Assembly: GCF_900107995.1 (NCBI RefSeq)
Contig: NZ_FNUM01000004.1
Span: 186,001 to 250,000 of the forward strand
Reading direction: 5' to 3'
Length of the DNA: 64,000 bases
DNA from: Alcanivorax sp. DSM 26293
GTDB lineage: Bacteria; Pseudomonadota; Gammaproteobacteria; Pseudomonadales; Alcanivoracaceae
The notes below the pieces were generated by a model, which saw nothing but the letters and a program-made list of their open reading frames with translations, had not been told where the DNA came from and did no database searches. Numbering within the stretch: the first letter of the stretch is position 1; every line of letters begins with the position of its first letter. Shown here one piece after another: positions 19,630-27,811 of the stretch. A program made the position numbers and the translations under genes.

Positions 19630-21285
19630 CTAACTGCTGAGCATCTCAGCATCCTCAAGTATCATCGCGGCTCCCTTCTCGCCGATCATGGTTGCCGGCT
19701 GGTTGGTGTTACCGCCGACCAGTGTCGGCATGATAGAGGCATCAACTACCCTCAAGGATCGCAGGCCGTGCACTCGCAGACGCGAATCGACCACCGCCAT
19801 CGGATCCACACCCATCTTACAGGTTCCGACTGGATGGTAGGCGGACTCGCCGCTACGCCGCACCCATGCGGCCAGGTCCTCATCATTCTGCAGCTCCGAC
19901 CCTGGCGACATCTCGACTTCGTGGTGCAAGCAGAATGCAGGCTGCGCCAAGATCTTACGCACCAGACGTACCCCGCGAACGAGCTGCTCGACGTCGGCGG
20001 ATTCGGCCATGTAGTTGGGATCTATCAACGGGGCAGTGAACGGATCAGCACTGTGCAAACCAATCCGCCCACGCGACAATGGCCTAAGTCCGTAGATCAT
20101 CACTATGTAGCCATAACCACTCATTGCGACCTTCATGTCCCTCCCGTGATCGGCGTACAGCATAGGGCCAAAGTGTAGTTGCAGGTCGGGTATCGCCTCC
20201 TCCGGCCGGGAGCGGATGAACCCGCCTGCCTCGGCGCCGTTGCTGGACAGCACACCGCGCCGACCGATCAGGTATTGCAGCAGTGCCCCCAGGCCCTTTA
20301 GCCAGTAGCTAGGATGCATCGAGATACTCTGGCGGCTGCGCGTTCTGGCGCGCACGAACACGTCGATATGGTCCTGTAGATTCTGTCCAACGCCCTCCAG
20401 GACATGACGCAATTCAATGCCATGCCGGTACAGCTCCTCACGCGGACCGATGCCGGATAACATTAGCAATTGCGGCGAGTTGAACGTTCCGCCGCAGAGC
20501 ACAACTTCGCGCCCGGCACTGACCTGCACCAGCCCCTTAGCGCTTCGGTACTCGACACCGGTGGCACGGGTGCCATCAAGCAGCACACGGGTAACATGCG
20601 CGCCGCTGCGAACCGTCAGGTTGGAACGCTCCTCGGCGGGTTCGAGATAGGCGCGCGCATTACTGCACCGCATGCCGTCTTTCTGATAAGCGTAGTAGAA
20701 CCCCACTCCCTCCTGCTCACTACCGTTGAAGTCCCTATTGAGCCGGTACCCTGCCTGCCTCGCTGCCTCAACGAAGGTCGCACTTAACGGGTTGGTGTAA
20801 CGGCGCTCGGCAACATTGAGCGGACCTCCGAGGCCATGAAATTCAACCTCGGCCGGGTTCAGCTTCGGCTCGAAATGTTCGGATCTACGAAAGTAAGGTA
20901 GAACATCAGTGTATGACCACCCATCACAGCCCTGCCGCGCCCATTCGTCGTAGTCCCAGGCATGCCCGCGGATGTAGACCTGCGCGTTCATGCCACTAGA
21001 ACCACCAAGCATTCTGCCCCGCGGCTGGAACAAGACACGGTCATGCATATGGGGCTGCGGTTCGGTATTGAACTGCCAATTGAATCGGCGGCTGAACATC
21101 AGCTGCAGGAAACCCAACGGCATGTTCACAAAAGGGTTACCGCGGCTCTCAGGTCCGGCTTCAAGCAGCAGCACCGAATAGCGGCCGCTCTCGGACAAAC
21201 GGCTTGCAACCGCACACCCAGCAGAGCCCGCGCCGACCACCACATAATCGAATGCTTCAGGCGACACCCCGCTCAGACATTTCAT
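19630..21285 (-). CDS. GMC-family alcohol dehydrogenase (AlkJ-like)
   Basis: This FAD enzyme likely oxidises the primary alcohol made by CYP153 to the aldehyde. The 551-aa product has the ADP-binding YVVVGAGSAGCAVASRL, the GMC signature GRMLGGSSGMNAQVYIRG near residue 90 and the catalytic C-terminus with His in YHPVGTCKMG and Asn in GGNTNQPATMIGE. Its ATG overlaps the CYP153 stop (TAATG), which indicates translational coupling. CYP153, ferredoxin, AlkJ-type dehydrogenase and reductase genes are also clustered in Alcanivorax. Confidence 0.92.
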   Translation of the reverse strand: MKCLSGVSPEAFDYVVVGAGSAGCAVASRLSESGRYSVLLLEAGPESRGNPFVNMPLGFLQLMFSRRFNWQFNTEPQPHMHDRVLFQPRGRMLGGSSGMNAQVYIRGHAWDYDEWARQGCDGWSYTDVLPYFRRSEHFEPKLNPAEVEFHGLGGPLNVAERRYTNPLSATFVEAARQAGYRLNRDFNGSEQEGVGFYYAYQKDGMRCSNARAYLEPAEERSNLTVRSGAHVTRVLLDGTRATGVEYRSAKGLVQVSAGREVVLCGGTFNSPQLLMLSGIGPREELYRHGIELRHVLEGVGQNLQDHIDVFVRARTRSRQSISMHPSYWLKGLGALLQYLIGRRGVLSSNGAEAGGFIRSRPEEAIPDLQLHFGPMLYADHGRDMKVAMSGYGYIVMIYGLRPLSRGRIGLHSADPFTAPLIDPNYMAESADVEQLVRGVRLVRKILAQPAFCLHHEVEMSPGSELQNDEDLAAWVRRSGESAYHPVGTCKMGVDPMAVVDSRLRVHGLRSLRVVDASIMPTLVGGNTNQPATMIGEKGAAMILEDAEMLSS

Positions 21286-22697
21286 TAACTTTTTGCCGTC
21301 AGCTTGACCATCAATTTGGAATAGCCCCGCACGAAGTTAGACTGCACACGCTCGGGCTCGCCAACAACTTCAATATTCTCGAAGCGTTTCAGTAACTCTT
21401 CCCACAGAATGCGAAGTTGCAGCTCGGCCAAGCGGTTACCCATGCAACGGTGAATGCCGTAACCAAAAGAGATATGGTTTCGCGCGTCCTTGCGATCAAT
21501 AATAAGTTGATCAGGGTTTTCGAACTTGCGTTCGTCCCGGTTTCCCGAGGCATACCACATTAACACCCGGTCCCCTTTCTTGATGGTCTGACCACGAAGC
21601 TCAACATCCTGGGTAGCAACCCTGCGCATATTCGCCAACGGGGTTTGCCAACGGATGATTTCCGAAACCATATTCGGAATCAACTCCGGTTTTGCCTTCA
21701 GTTTTCTAAATTCCTCGGGAAACTGATTCAAAGCCAGCACGCCACCACTCATCGAGTTGCGAGTGGTATCATTTCCACCAACAATAAGCAGCGCCAGATT
21801 CCCGATAAACTCCATCGGCCGATTGATCAGGTCTTTTGTATCTTCGTTGCTCTGCAGCATACTGATCAAATCGAAACCGGGTTCTTCGCCGGAAGCACGT
21901 CGCGCCTCCTTGTCTCGCCACAGCCTGGAGAACGCCCTCGCCATATCTGCCGCGTCATCAAACATGACATCTTCGTCGGTAAATTCTCCACCCGTGGCGG
22001 ATGCCGCGCCAGACAAACGATCAGACCATTCAACGAGTTTGTGACGATCCTCATAAGGGAAATCCAGCAACGTAGCGAGCATACGGCCAGTCAGTTCTTT
22101 GGACACCGCCGGCACCCAATCGAAAGGTTTATCCAGAGGCAAGCTGTCTAGCACTTCCGCCGCACGAGAACGAATCAGCCCTTCCATTTCTTTAAGGTTT
22201 TTCGGAGCAACGACGCCCTGCACCGCTCGGCGCTGTACATCATGTTTGGGCGGATCCATGGCGATAAACATTTCCACCGATAGTCCGTCCGGTGGATCAC
22301 CCAGAATAATTTGCGGCTCAGAGGAAAACAGTTCATGGCTCTTGTCGACGAACAAAATATCTTCATAGCGCGTTATTGACCAGAAAGGCCCGAATGGACT
22401 GTTCTTCTGGTAATGTACCGGAGCTTCATCTCGTAACCGCTTAAAATAGGCGCGCCACTGATCTTGTCGATACAGAAAAGGGTTGCTGGTGTCGATATCT
22501 TCCAGTGCCAAGGTGCTAACATCAGGCAGGGGAGTTTCGACAAACTCCATTTGTGTGGAGCGAGAACCCACGGCCTTTCTCTTTGCCTTCATCAACATTT
22601 TCATGGTTTTAATCTGAAAATGCATTGGCACCACTTTCGACGAAACGTTGAAAACCTTGGTCTGCAAACTGTTGCTTGAGCTTGTTTTTGTTGACAT
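21285..22697 (-). CDS. Cytochrome P450 alkane hydroxylase, CYP153 family
   Basis: CYP153 enzymes hydroxylate medium-chain n-alkanes at the terminal carbon. The 470-aa length is typical. Visible features are the I-helix GGNDTTRNSMSGG at 307-319, the ExxR motif EIIR at 346-349 with QTPLANMRR after it, and the heme loop HISFGYGIHRCMGNR with the ligand Cys418. The start follows AGGGAGAAAG. It lies between a 2Fe-2S ferredoxin gene and a GMC dehydrogenase gene, and with the reductase these form a complete class I P450 system. Confidence 0.95.
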   Translation of the reverse strand: MSTKTSSSNSLQTKVFNVSSKVVPMHFQIKTMKMLMKAKRKAVGSRSTQMEFVETPLPDVSTLALEDIDTSNPFLYRQDQWRAYFKRLRDEAPVHYQKNSPFGPFWSITRYEDILFVDKSHELFSSEPQIILGDPPDGLSVEMFIAMDPPKHDVQRRAVQGVVAPKNLKEMEGLIRSRAAEVLDSLPLDKPFDWVPAVSKELTGRMLATLLDFPYEDRHKLVEWSDRLSGAASATGGEFTDEDVMFDDAADMARAFSRLWRDKEARRASGEEPGFDLISMLQSNEDTKDLINRPMEFIGNLALLIVGGNDTTRNSMSGGVLALNQFPEEFRKLKAKPELIPNMVSEIIRWQTPLANMRRVATQDVELRGQTIKKGDRVLMWYASGNRDERKFENPDQLIIDRKDARNHISFGYGIHRCMGNRLAELQLRILWEELLKRFENIEVVGEPERVQSNFVRGYSKLMVKLTAKS

Positions 22698-22711
22698 AGC
22701 TTTCTCCCTGC

Positions 22712-23032
22712 TTACATCTGGAATTCAGGCAAATGCACGGTCATACCGTCCATCGCCTCAGTAATTTCTACCTGGCAGCCCAGACGCGAGGTTCTCGCCC
22801 GCTCCGGGGTCATGGACAGCATCTGTTCTTCCGCGTCACCAACCGTTCCGGTATTGCCGAACCACTCATCGGCAACAATCATGTGGCAGGTACCACAGGC
22901 GCACTCGCCGCCACAATCACCATCGATACCTGGCACGGCGTTATCAACCGCAACTTGCATAAGCGTAGAACCCGCCCTGAATTCCGTCACATGCTCGGTA
23001 TCGTCATGTTCAATAAAGATAATTTTTCCCAC
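22712..23032 (-). CDS. 2Fe-2S ferredoxin of the CYP153 system
   Basis: This 106-aa adrenodoxin/putidaredoxin-type ferredoxin should carry electrons from the reductase to CYP153. The cluster ligands are the cysteines of DCGGECACGTCHM (C-x5-C-x2-C, with one extra Cys between) and Cys in SRLGCQVEI near residue 86. It starts with GTG at 23030-23032 after an AGGAG box. It is the first gene of the operon, 15 bases before CYP153. Confidence 0.94.
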   Translation of the reverse strand: MGKIIFIEHDDTEHVTEFRAGSTLMQVAVDNAVPGIDGDCGGECACGTCHMIVADEWFGNTGTVGDAEEQMLSMTPERARTSRLGCQVEITEAMDGMTVHLPEFQM

Positions 23033-23093
23033 AGCGCGTCTCCTAGTATTTATGTCTAACCTGAAGATTGGCTATATAGCGGCATGCCAGCGA

Positions 23094-23132
23094 GGACATT
23101 TCTTGACAGGACGGGGACATTTAAAGACAGTA
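23094..23132. promoter_or_regulatory. Phased direct repeat, candidate AraC operator of the CYP153 operon
   Basis: GGACATTTCTTGACAGGA at 23094-23111 and GGACATTTAAAGACAGTA at 23115-23132 match at 14 of 18 positions (all but the central three bases and one near the end) and start 21 bases apart, two helical turns. They lie between the divergent ferredoxin and araC genes. AraC-family dimers usually bind such direct repeats. The second repeat ends 22 bases before the araC start, so autorepression is possible. Confidence 0.7.
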
Positions 23133-23154
23133 ATGACTTTCCGAGGAGAGGCTA

Positions 23155-24201
23155 ATGGCAATAACTACGCAGAGTGATAGCTTGCAAAGCGTGGATGCTG
23201 ATATCCCATCGAACTACTCACGCCTTATCGCCCGTGAACTTGGTCTGAGTGCACGAGAGCTGCCCCGACTCCTGCGCAAAACAGATGTGGATGTTACGCA
23301 ATTACTCAAAGATGAGAGTCGACTCACCGCAACCCAACAGATGCAGATCTTGCGTAATGCTTTGGATCTATCCGGTAAACCAGAGTTCGGCTTGCGGTTG
23401 GGCAGGCGCCTCACCCCGGCAACCCATGGGGTGATGGGCTTTGTTGCTAACAGCAGCCCCGACCTTTATACCGCGCTGCAAGCCGTTCACACTTTCCTGC
23501 CTACGCGAGCAAGCTTTATTCAGGTGAACCTGCAAAACACTGAGGATTATCTGGAATGTGTTGTGAGCTTTCAGGTAGCGATGGACAACGACGTGGAGCG
23601 CTGCTTGGCAGATACTGTGATCAAGGCTTTTTTTGAAATTGGCGAGTTCATCGTAGGTCGCCCATTGTATGAATCAGAGGTTCATTTCCCCCATCCAGCC
23701 CCCGTCTACCAGGACATGTACCGGGAGTATTTACCAGGCAAAGTTTACTTCGACTGCAATCACTTCAAACTAAAATTAGCAATGGAGTTATGTCGAAAGC
23801 CGAACGCATCAGCCAATCATGAAAGCTATCATCTGGCCTTTCAGCAGTGCGAATCCATGCTTGCGCGCCTTCAGAACCCTGAACCGGACTATCGGACTCG
23901 GCTACAGAAAATGATGCTTTTCCGACCACCCGGGACACTGAGTGAAGATGAAGCCGCCGCCTCCCTCTTCATGAGCAAACGCACCCTTGCACGGAAGCTC
24001 AAGAAAGAAAACAGCAGCTTCAGAAAGATTCGCGATGAAGTGCTATCCAGGCAAGCAGCAAGCTATTTATGCGAGAGTCAGCTCTCGGTCGAAGCAACCG
24101 CTACACTGTTGAATTATCATGACACTGCCAGCTTCAGACGGGCGTTTAAACGCTGGTTTGGTCAGACTCCTGATCAGTACAGACAAAGGACGGGCACATA
24201 A
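23155..24201 (+). CDS. AraC-family regulator of the CYP153 operon
   Basis: The 348-aa product has an N-terminal arabinose-binding-like (PF12625-type) effector domain over residues about 20-210 (LARELGLSARELPRLLRKT-like start, THGVMGFVANSSPDL) and a C-terminal AraC DNA-binding domain: EDEAAASLFMSKRTLARKLK, then SVEATATLLNYHDTASFRRA and FKRWFGQTPDQYR. It is transcribed divergently from the CYP153 operon and follows GAGGAGAGG. In Alcanivorax, AraC-type genes sit next to CYP153 operons and are thought to activate them with alkanes or their products. Confidence 0.92.
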   Translation: MAITTQSDSLQSVDADIPSNYSRLIARELGLSARELPRLLRKTDVDVTQLLKDESRLTATQQMQILRNALDLSGKPEFGLRLGRRLTPATHGVMGFVANSSPDLYTALQAVHTFLPTRASFIQVNLQNTEDYLECVVSFQVAMDNDVERCLADTVIKAFFEIGEFIVGRPLYESEVHFPHPAPVYQDMYREYLPGKVYFDCNHFKLKLAMELCRKPNASANHESYHLAFQQCESMLARLQNPEPDYRTRLQKMMLFRPPGTLSEDEAAASLFMSKRTLARKLKKENSSFRKIRDEVLSRQAASYLCESQLSVEATATLLNYHDTASFRRAFKRWFGQTPDQYRQRTGT

Positions 24202-24257
24202 GCCGTGCTGACAGTCAGCAATCAGCGCTGGTCATGACTTCTCATTCAATAGATCGT

Positions 24258-24863
24258 CTAGCGCTTGAGCACACCGTCTTTAATTACCACCCACACAAAG
24301 TCACCGATATCTTTTACGGTATACCGCCCGCCCTCGTTAAACCATGTTGCGACCCAATTTAACGCTCCCAAGCCGATAAGGCGCAAAAGATCACGATCTA
24401 CATCCGCACGAATCAGGTTTTGAGAGGACAAGGATTGGATCATAGCAGACCAAAGAAGTTCGTATCTGTCTCGTAGATCAATCATTTCCTTGCGTGACTG
24501 GCCCTGCAAGGAGCGCCATTCAAAAAGGAGGACATAGACCATATCCGACCCACCAACCAGCAACTCAAGGTGAGCATTGATCCCCTGACGCAACTGCTCA
24601 AGCGGCTCACTTTCCCCCCGAATGGCCTCAGACAAGGCCGTAGACGCTTGCTCAAGCGCAAGGCGCATCAAGTCGACCAGAATGCTTTCCTTGGAGGGGT
24701 AACGGTAATGCAAGCTGCCAGGCAGCATGCCACAAGCCTCGGCGATTTCTTTAACGGTGGTTTTATCGAACCCCTTTTGACGAAATAGACGAGCTGCAGC
24801 ACCGAGCACAAACACTCGATCCGCCTCCGCCACCGGCGTTACCTGATTTTTCTTTCTTCCCAC
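24258..24863 (-). CDS. TetR-family regulator, candidate repressor of the 25-47 kb regulon
   Basis: The 201-aa product has a TetR helix-turn-helix at residues about 20-62 (AARLFRQKGFDKTTVKEIAE, ACGMLPGSLHYRYPSKES) and a helical ligand-binding domain. The gene is divergent from the operon starting at 25045. The palindromic element shared by four operons occurs once in the gap between them, so this is the best candidate for the protein that binds it. The ligand could be a fatty acid or acyl-CoA derived from the substrate (inference). Confidence 0.88.
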   Translation of the reverse strand: MGRKKNQVTPVAEADRVFVLGAAARLFRQKGFDKTTVKEIAEACGMLPGSLHYRYPSKESILVDLMRLALEQASTALSEAIRGESEPLEQLRQGINAHLELLVGGSDMVYVLLFEWRSLQGQSRKEMIDLRDRYELLWSAMIQSLSSQNLIRADVDRDLLRLIGLGALNWVATWFNEGGRYTVKDIGDFVWVVIKDGVLKR

Positions 24864-24986
24864 AAGGCACTCCCATGCTGTAAGCCTTTGATTCTAGCAT
24901 TCCTTTTAAAGTCGGCCCAGCCTTCCTGGCCGATGGCACTATTCGATCTATACAGATAAAAACACGCTGTCTACCTTATAATCTTG

Positions 24987-25008
24987 AATTTGGTTGGTCA
25001 TACAAATA
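24987..25008 (+). promoter_or_regulatory. Shared operator, copy 1 (divergent tetR / PF10118-SDR-hydrolase-BVMO operon)
   Basis: AATTTGGTTGGTCATACAAA plus TA is the weakest of four copies of a palindrome with consensus ATTTGGTTGTTTAGCCAAAT. It matches the copy at 34398 at 17 of 22 positions. It lies 36 bases before the ATG at 25045 and 123 bases from the tetR start. Confidence 0.65.
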
Positions 25009-25044
25009 AAGTCCAATGAATGCACTTTACTTGGGAGCGATCCA

Positions 25045-25989
25045 ATGGCTCTGGCAAACCGCAAGATTGGTTACGACGAGGTTGTAACCCGTGACATTCA
25101 CTTTCCCATGAACATCGAAAACGTGGCTCGCCACTGGTTTCGCAACGACCCGTGGTCCACTCACTGGATGAATGCCATTCTCGCCGCCGTCCCCGACGGT
25201 GAACGCTGGGTGATGAATTCTGCAAGACGGCAGCTTGGCAAGCTTGACGATCCAGAAGTGCTGAACGCAGCTAAAGAATTCATTCGCCAGGAGCGCATTC
25301 ATGCTCGTGAGCACGATGAAATGAACGCCATCGGCGTGCAACACGGGGTTCCCATCGACAAGGTTGAAGGCGTGTTCAAGCTGATCCGTAAGCAACTCCA
25401 ACACCGCCTCAGTGACGATATGCAGAGCTCCATCGCAGCGGCGTTTGAACATTTCACGGCCATTATTTCCTCGGTACTGCTTGAGCACCCGGAGCTGTTT
25501 GACGAAACCCACCCGGATTTGCGTGCCATGCTCTACTGGCACTTTGTCGAAGAAACCGAGCACAAGAGCGTCAGTTATGACGTCTTCGTCGATGCCAGTG
25601 GTGGTGGCTACCGCAGTTACCGACTGCGTATCAGTGGCATGCTACTGGCCATTGCCCTGGGCTTCCCCATTATGATCGGCAACCAGACCTATCTGCTCTA
25701 CAAGGATCGTCAAATTCTGAATTTGTGGTCCGCCGCCAAAATGACCAAAGTCCTGTTCTGGCGTCCCGGCATTCTTTCCAAGGTACTCGCTGGCGTGCCC
25801 CCCTATTTCTCCCCCACTTTCCACCCGTGGGATGACGATAACCGTGATGTAATCCGGATCTGGAAACGCGCCTACGAAAGAACTGGCGACCCTCATAAGG
25901 CCTATCAAGCGCTCAGAGACCACCGAGCCAACAATGTACACGGTACATTCGAAACGCCACAACCTGAACCCGCATGGGGGCAGGCATGA
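25045..25989 (+). CDS. PF10118 'metal-dependent hydrolase' family protein, copy 1
   Basis: The 314-aa product belongs to the uncharacterised PF10118 family. It shows a regular set of metal-ligand-like residues: E53 (PDGERWVM), E83/H86 (RQERIHAREH), E135 (AAFEHFTA) and E170/H173 (VEETEHKSVSYDV). This E, ExxH, E, ExxH series, with spacings kept in the two paralogs at 37820 and 46336, is the pattern of ferritin-like diiron proteins. A hydrophobic stretch at about 197-215 may touch membrane. The ATG at 25045 follows GGGAG. It is the first gene of a four-gene operon with overlapping starts and stops. The reaction is unknown. Confidence 0.85.
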   Translation: MALANRKIGYDEVVTRDIHFPMNIENVARHWFRNDPWSTHWMNAILAAVPDGERWVMNSARRQLGKLDDPEVLNAAKEFIRQERIHAREHDEMNAIGVQHGVPIDKVEGVFKLIRKQLQHRLSDDMQSSIAAAFEHFTAIISSVLLEHPELFDETHPDLRAMLYWHFVEETEHKSVSYDVFVDASGGGYRSYRLRISGMLLAIALGFPIMIGNQTYLLYKDRQILNLWSAAKMTKVLFWRPGILSKVLAGVPPYFSPTFHPWDDDNRDVIRIWKRAYERTGDPHKAYQALRDHRANNVHGTFETPQPEPAWGQA

Positions 25990-26813
25990 AAAAGAAACCC
26001 TTGCACCCGTCAACTCAGGCGGCAGCTGTCATCACCGGGGCGGGTAGCGGCATCGGTCGTAGCTTTGCTTACGAAGTTGCCCGTCGAGGCGGTTCGGTAC
26101 TGTGTGTCGATATCAATGAAGAGCGCGCCGAACAGGTGGCGATCAGCCTGCGAGCACTCGGTACTCACGCGGTAGCCCTGGGGTGTGATGTCGGCGATGA
26201 AAAACAGATGGCATACCTGGCGGAAAATGCCGAGCCTTTGCTCGGCAGGCCGGTAACCCTGGTAATCAACAACGCCGGCGTCGGCCTCGGTGGCCCAATC
26301 GGCGAGGTGTCACTTGAAGATTGGCACTGGTGCATGAACGTCAATCTATGGGGAGTTATTCACGGCTGCCATTATTTTGCCCCTCAGCTTCGCGATCTGG
26401 GCTATGGAGGCATCATCAATGTGGCCTCTGCTGCCGCATTCGGGTCCGCCCCGGAAATGGCCGCCTACAACGTCACCAAGGCGGGGGTGCTGGCCCTGTC
26501 CGAAACGCTGTCTTCTGAACTGACCGGTACCGGCGTAAAAATCACGGCCCTGTGCCCAACCGTGGTCCCGACCAATATCGTCGAGAATGGGCGCCTGCCT
26601 GAACGTCGCCGTGACTTTGCCCGTTCAGCGATGACCCGCTATGCCCTCACCAACGCCGACCAGGTGGCCCGACAGACCCTCAGTGCCCTTGATCGAGGTG
26701 AGCTTTACATGCTGCCACAAATTGACGGCCGGCTTGCCTGGCGGTTGAAACGCCTGACGCCACGACTATACGCCCGCGCGATTGGCGAAGCTTACAGAAT
26801 GCTGGCTGATTAA
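25986..26813 (+). CDS. Short-chain dehydrogenase/reductase
   Basis: The 275-aa product is a classical SDR: VITGAGSGIGRSFA at residues about 15-28, INNAGVGLGGP near 92, and the catalytic Ser/Tyr/Lys region NVASAAAFGSAPEMAAYNVT then K. It probably oxidises an alcohol or reduces a ketone in the hydrocarbon pathway. Its ATG overlaps the PF10118 stop (ATGA). The in-frame ATG at 25974 is possible but the one at 25986 has the better spacing to the G-run at 25976-25980. Confidence 0.88.
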   Translation: MKKKPLHPSTQAAAVITGAGSGIGRSFAYEVARRGGSVLCVDINEERAEQVAISLRALGTHAVALGCDVGDEKQMAYLAENAEPLLGRPVTLVINNAGVGLGGPIGEVSLEDWHWCMNVNLWGVIHGCHYFAPQLRDLGYGGIINVASAAAFGSAPEMAAYNVTKAGVLALSETLSSELTGTGVKITALCPTVVPTNIVENGRLPERRRDFARSAMTRYALTNADQVARQTLSALDRGELYMLPQIDGRLAWRLKRLTPRLYARAIGEAYRMLAD

Positions 26814-26851
26814 ACCGCATTAGTGGAAACGAAACACGCAAGGAATTCAAT

Positions 26852-27811
26852 ATGGCCTCCATTCCTACAACAATTTTGAAGCTACTTTTTCGCGCCGGCA
26901 TGAAGCGTGATATACGCGACCCGGACAAACTGGTAAGACATCTTCGCAGGGTGATGAACGCGCCTTTGGCCCCCTCTCTGCTGCCACGCGGAGTGCGACT
27001 CAAGCGAGGCAAGGTTGCAGGAATAGCTGGCCACTGGCTAGGCACCGCAGACCCACAAATCACCATACTCTACCTGCATGGTGGCGCCTTCATCGGCGGG
27101 CGGCTTGATACCTATCACCACTTTTGTGGCCGTTTGGCTCACGCCCTGAATGCGCGGGTCTTTCTTCCGGATTACCGACTAGCCCCTGAGCACCCCTTCC
27201 CGGCAGCAACGGATGACGCCTTTAATGTGTATCGTGAACTGATCGCAGACCCTCGCCCTGTGGTCATTGCGGGAGACTCTGCGGGAGGCAACCTGACGTT
27301 AGTCACATTGCTGCGTGCCCGTGATCAGCTGCTGAAAATGCCGGCTTGCGCCCTCGCCATTTCGCCGGCATCGGATGCGCGAGGCACCCTGATGTCCAGA
27401 CAGGCGAATAGCGACAGCGATACCATGCTTTCCCATGGCATGATTGAGGTGGCAACGGATATCTATCTGGCCGGCGCGGACCCCGCTCACCCGTATGCCT
27501 CACCAATCACCGCGGATTTCACCGGCTTGCCCCCTCTACTTTTCACTGTCAGTAGCGAAGAGTGTCTGCGCGACGATACCCATGCAGCAGCACAATGCGC
27601 GCGAGATGCGGGGGTGCCCGTGCAGGTTCTGGAGCGCGATGATATGCCGCACGTGTGGCCCGTATTCACCTTTTTGCTACCAGAGGCAAAGCAGGACTTC
27701 CCTACCATCGTCCGAATTCTGGAAAAGTATCTGACCAGCAATAACGTCGGCAAAGCCCCATCCCAAACGGTCAATGCTAGCGATAGCGCCATAGTTGAGG
27801 TTGCATCATGA
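26852..27811 (+). CDS. Alpha/beta hydrolase of the hormone-sensitive lipase type (esterase)
   Basis: The 319-aa product has the oxyanion motif YLHGGAFIGG near residue 75, the nucleophile elbow IAGDSAGGNLTLV near 145 and the catalytic His in DDMPHVWPVF near 270. It fits the HSL/esterase family that cleaves acyl esters. It lies directly upstream of a Baeyer-Villiger-type monooxygenase gene and overlaps it (ATGA). The pair suggests ester formation from a ketone and then hydrolysis. Confidence 0.9.
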   Translation: MASIPTTILKLLFRAGMKRDIRDPDKLVRHLRRVMNAPLAPSLLPRGVRLKRGKVAGIAGHWLGTADPQITILYLHGGAFIGGRLDTYHHFCGRLAHALNARVFLPDYRLAPEHPFPAATDDAFNVYRELIADPRPVVIAGDSAGGNLTLVTLLRARDQLLKMPACALAISPASDARGTLMSRQANSDSDTMLSHGMIEVATDIYLAGADPAHPYASPITADFTGLPPLLFTVSSEECLRDDTHAAAQCARDAGVPVQVLERDDMPHVWPVFTFLLPEAKQDFPTIVRILEKYLTSNNVGKAPSQTVNASDSAIVEVAS

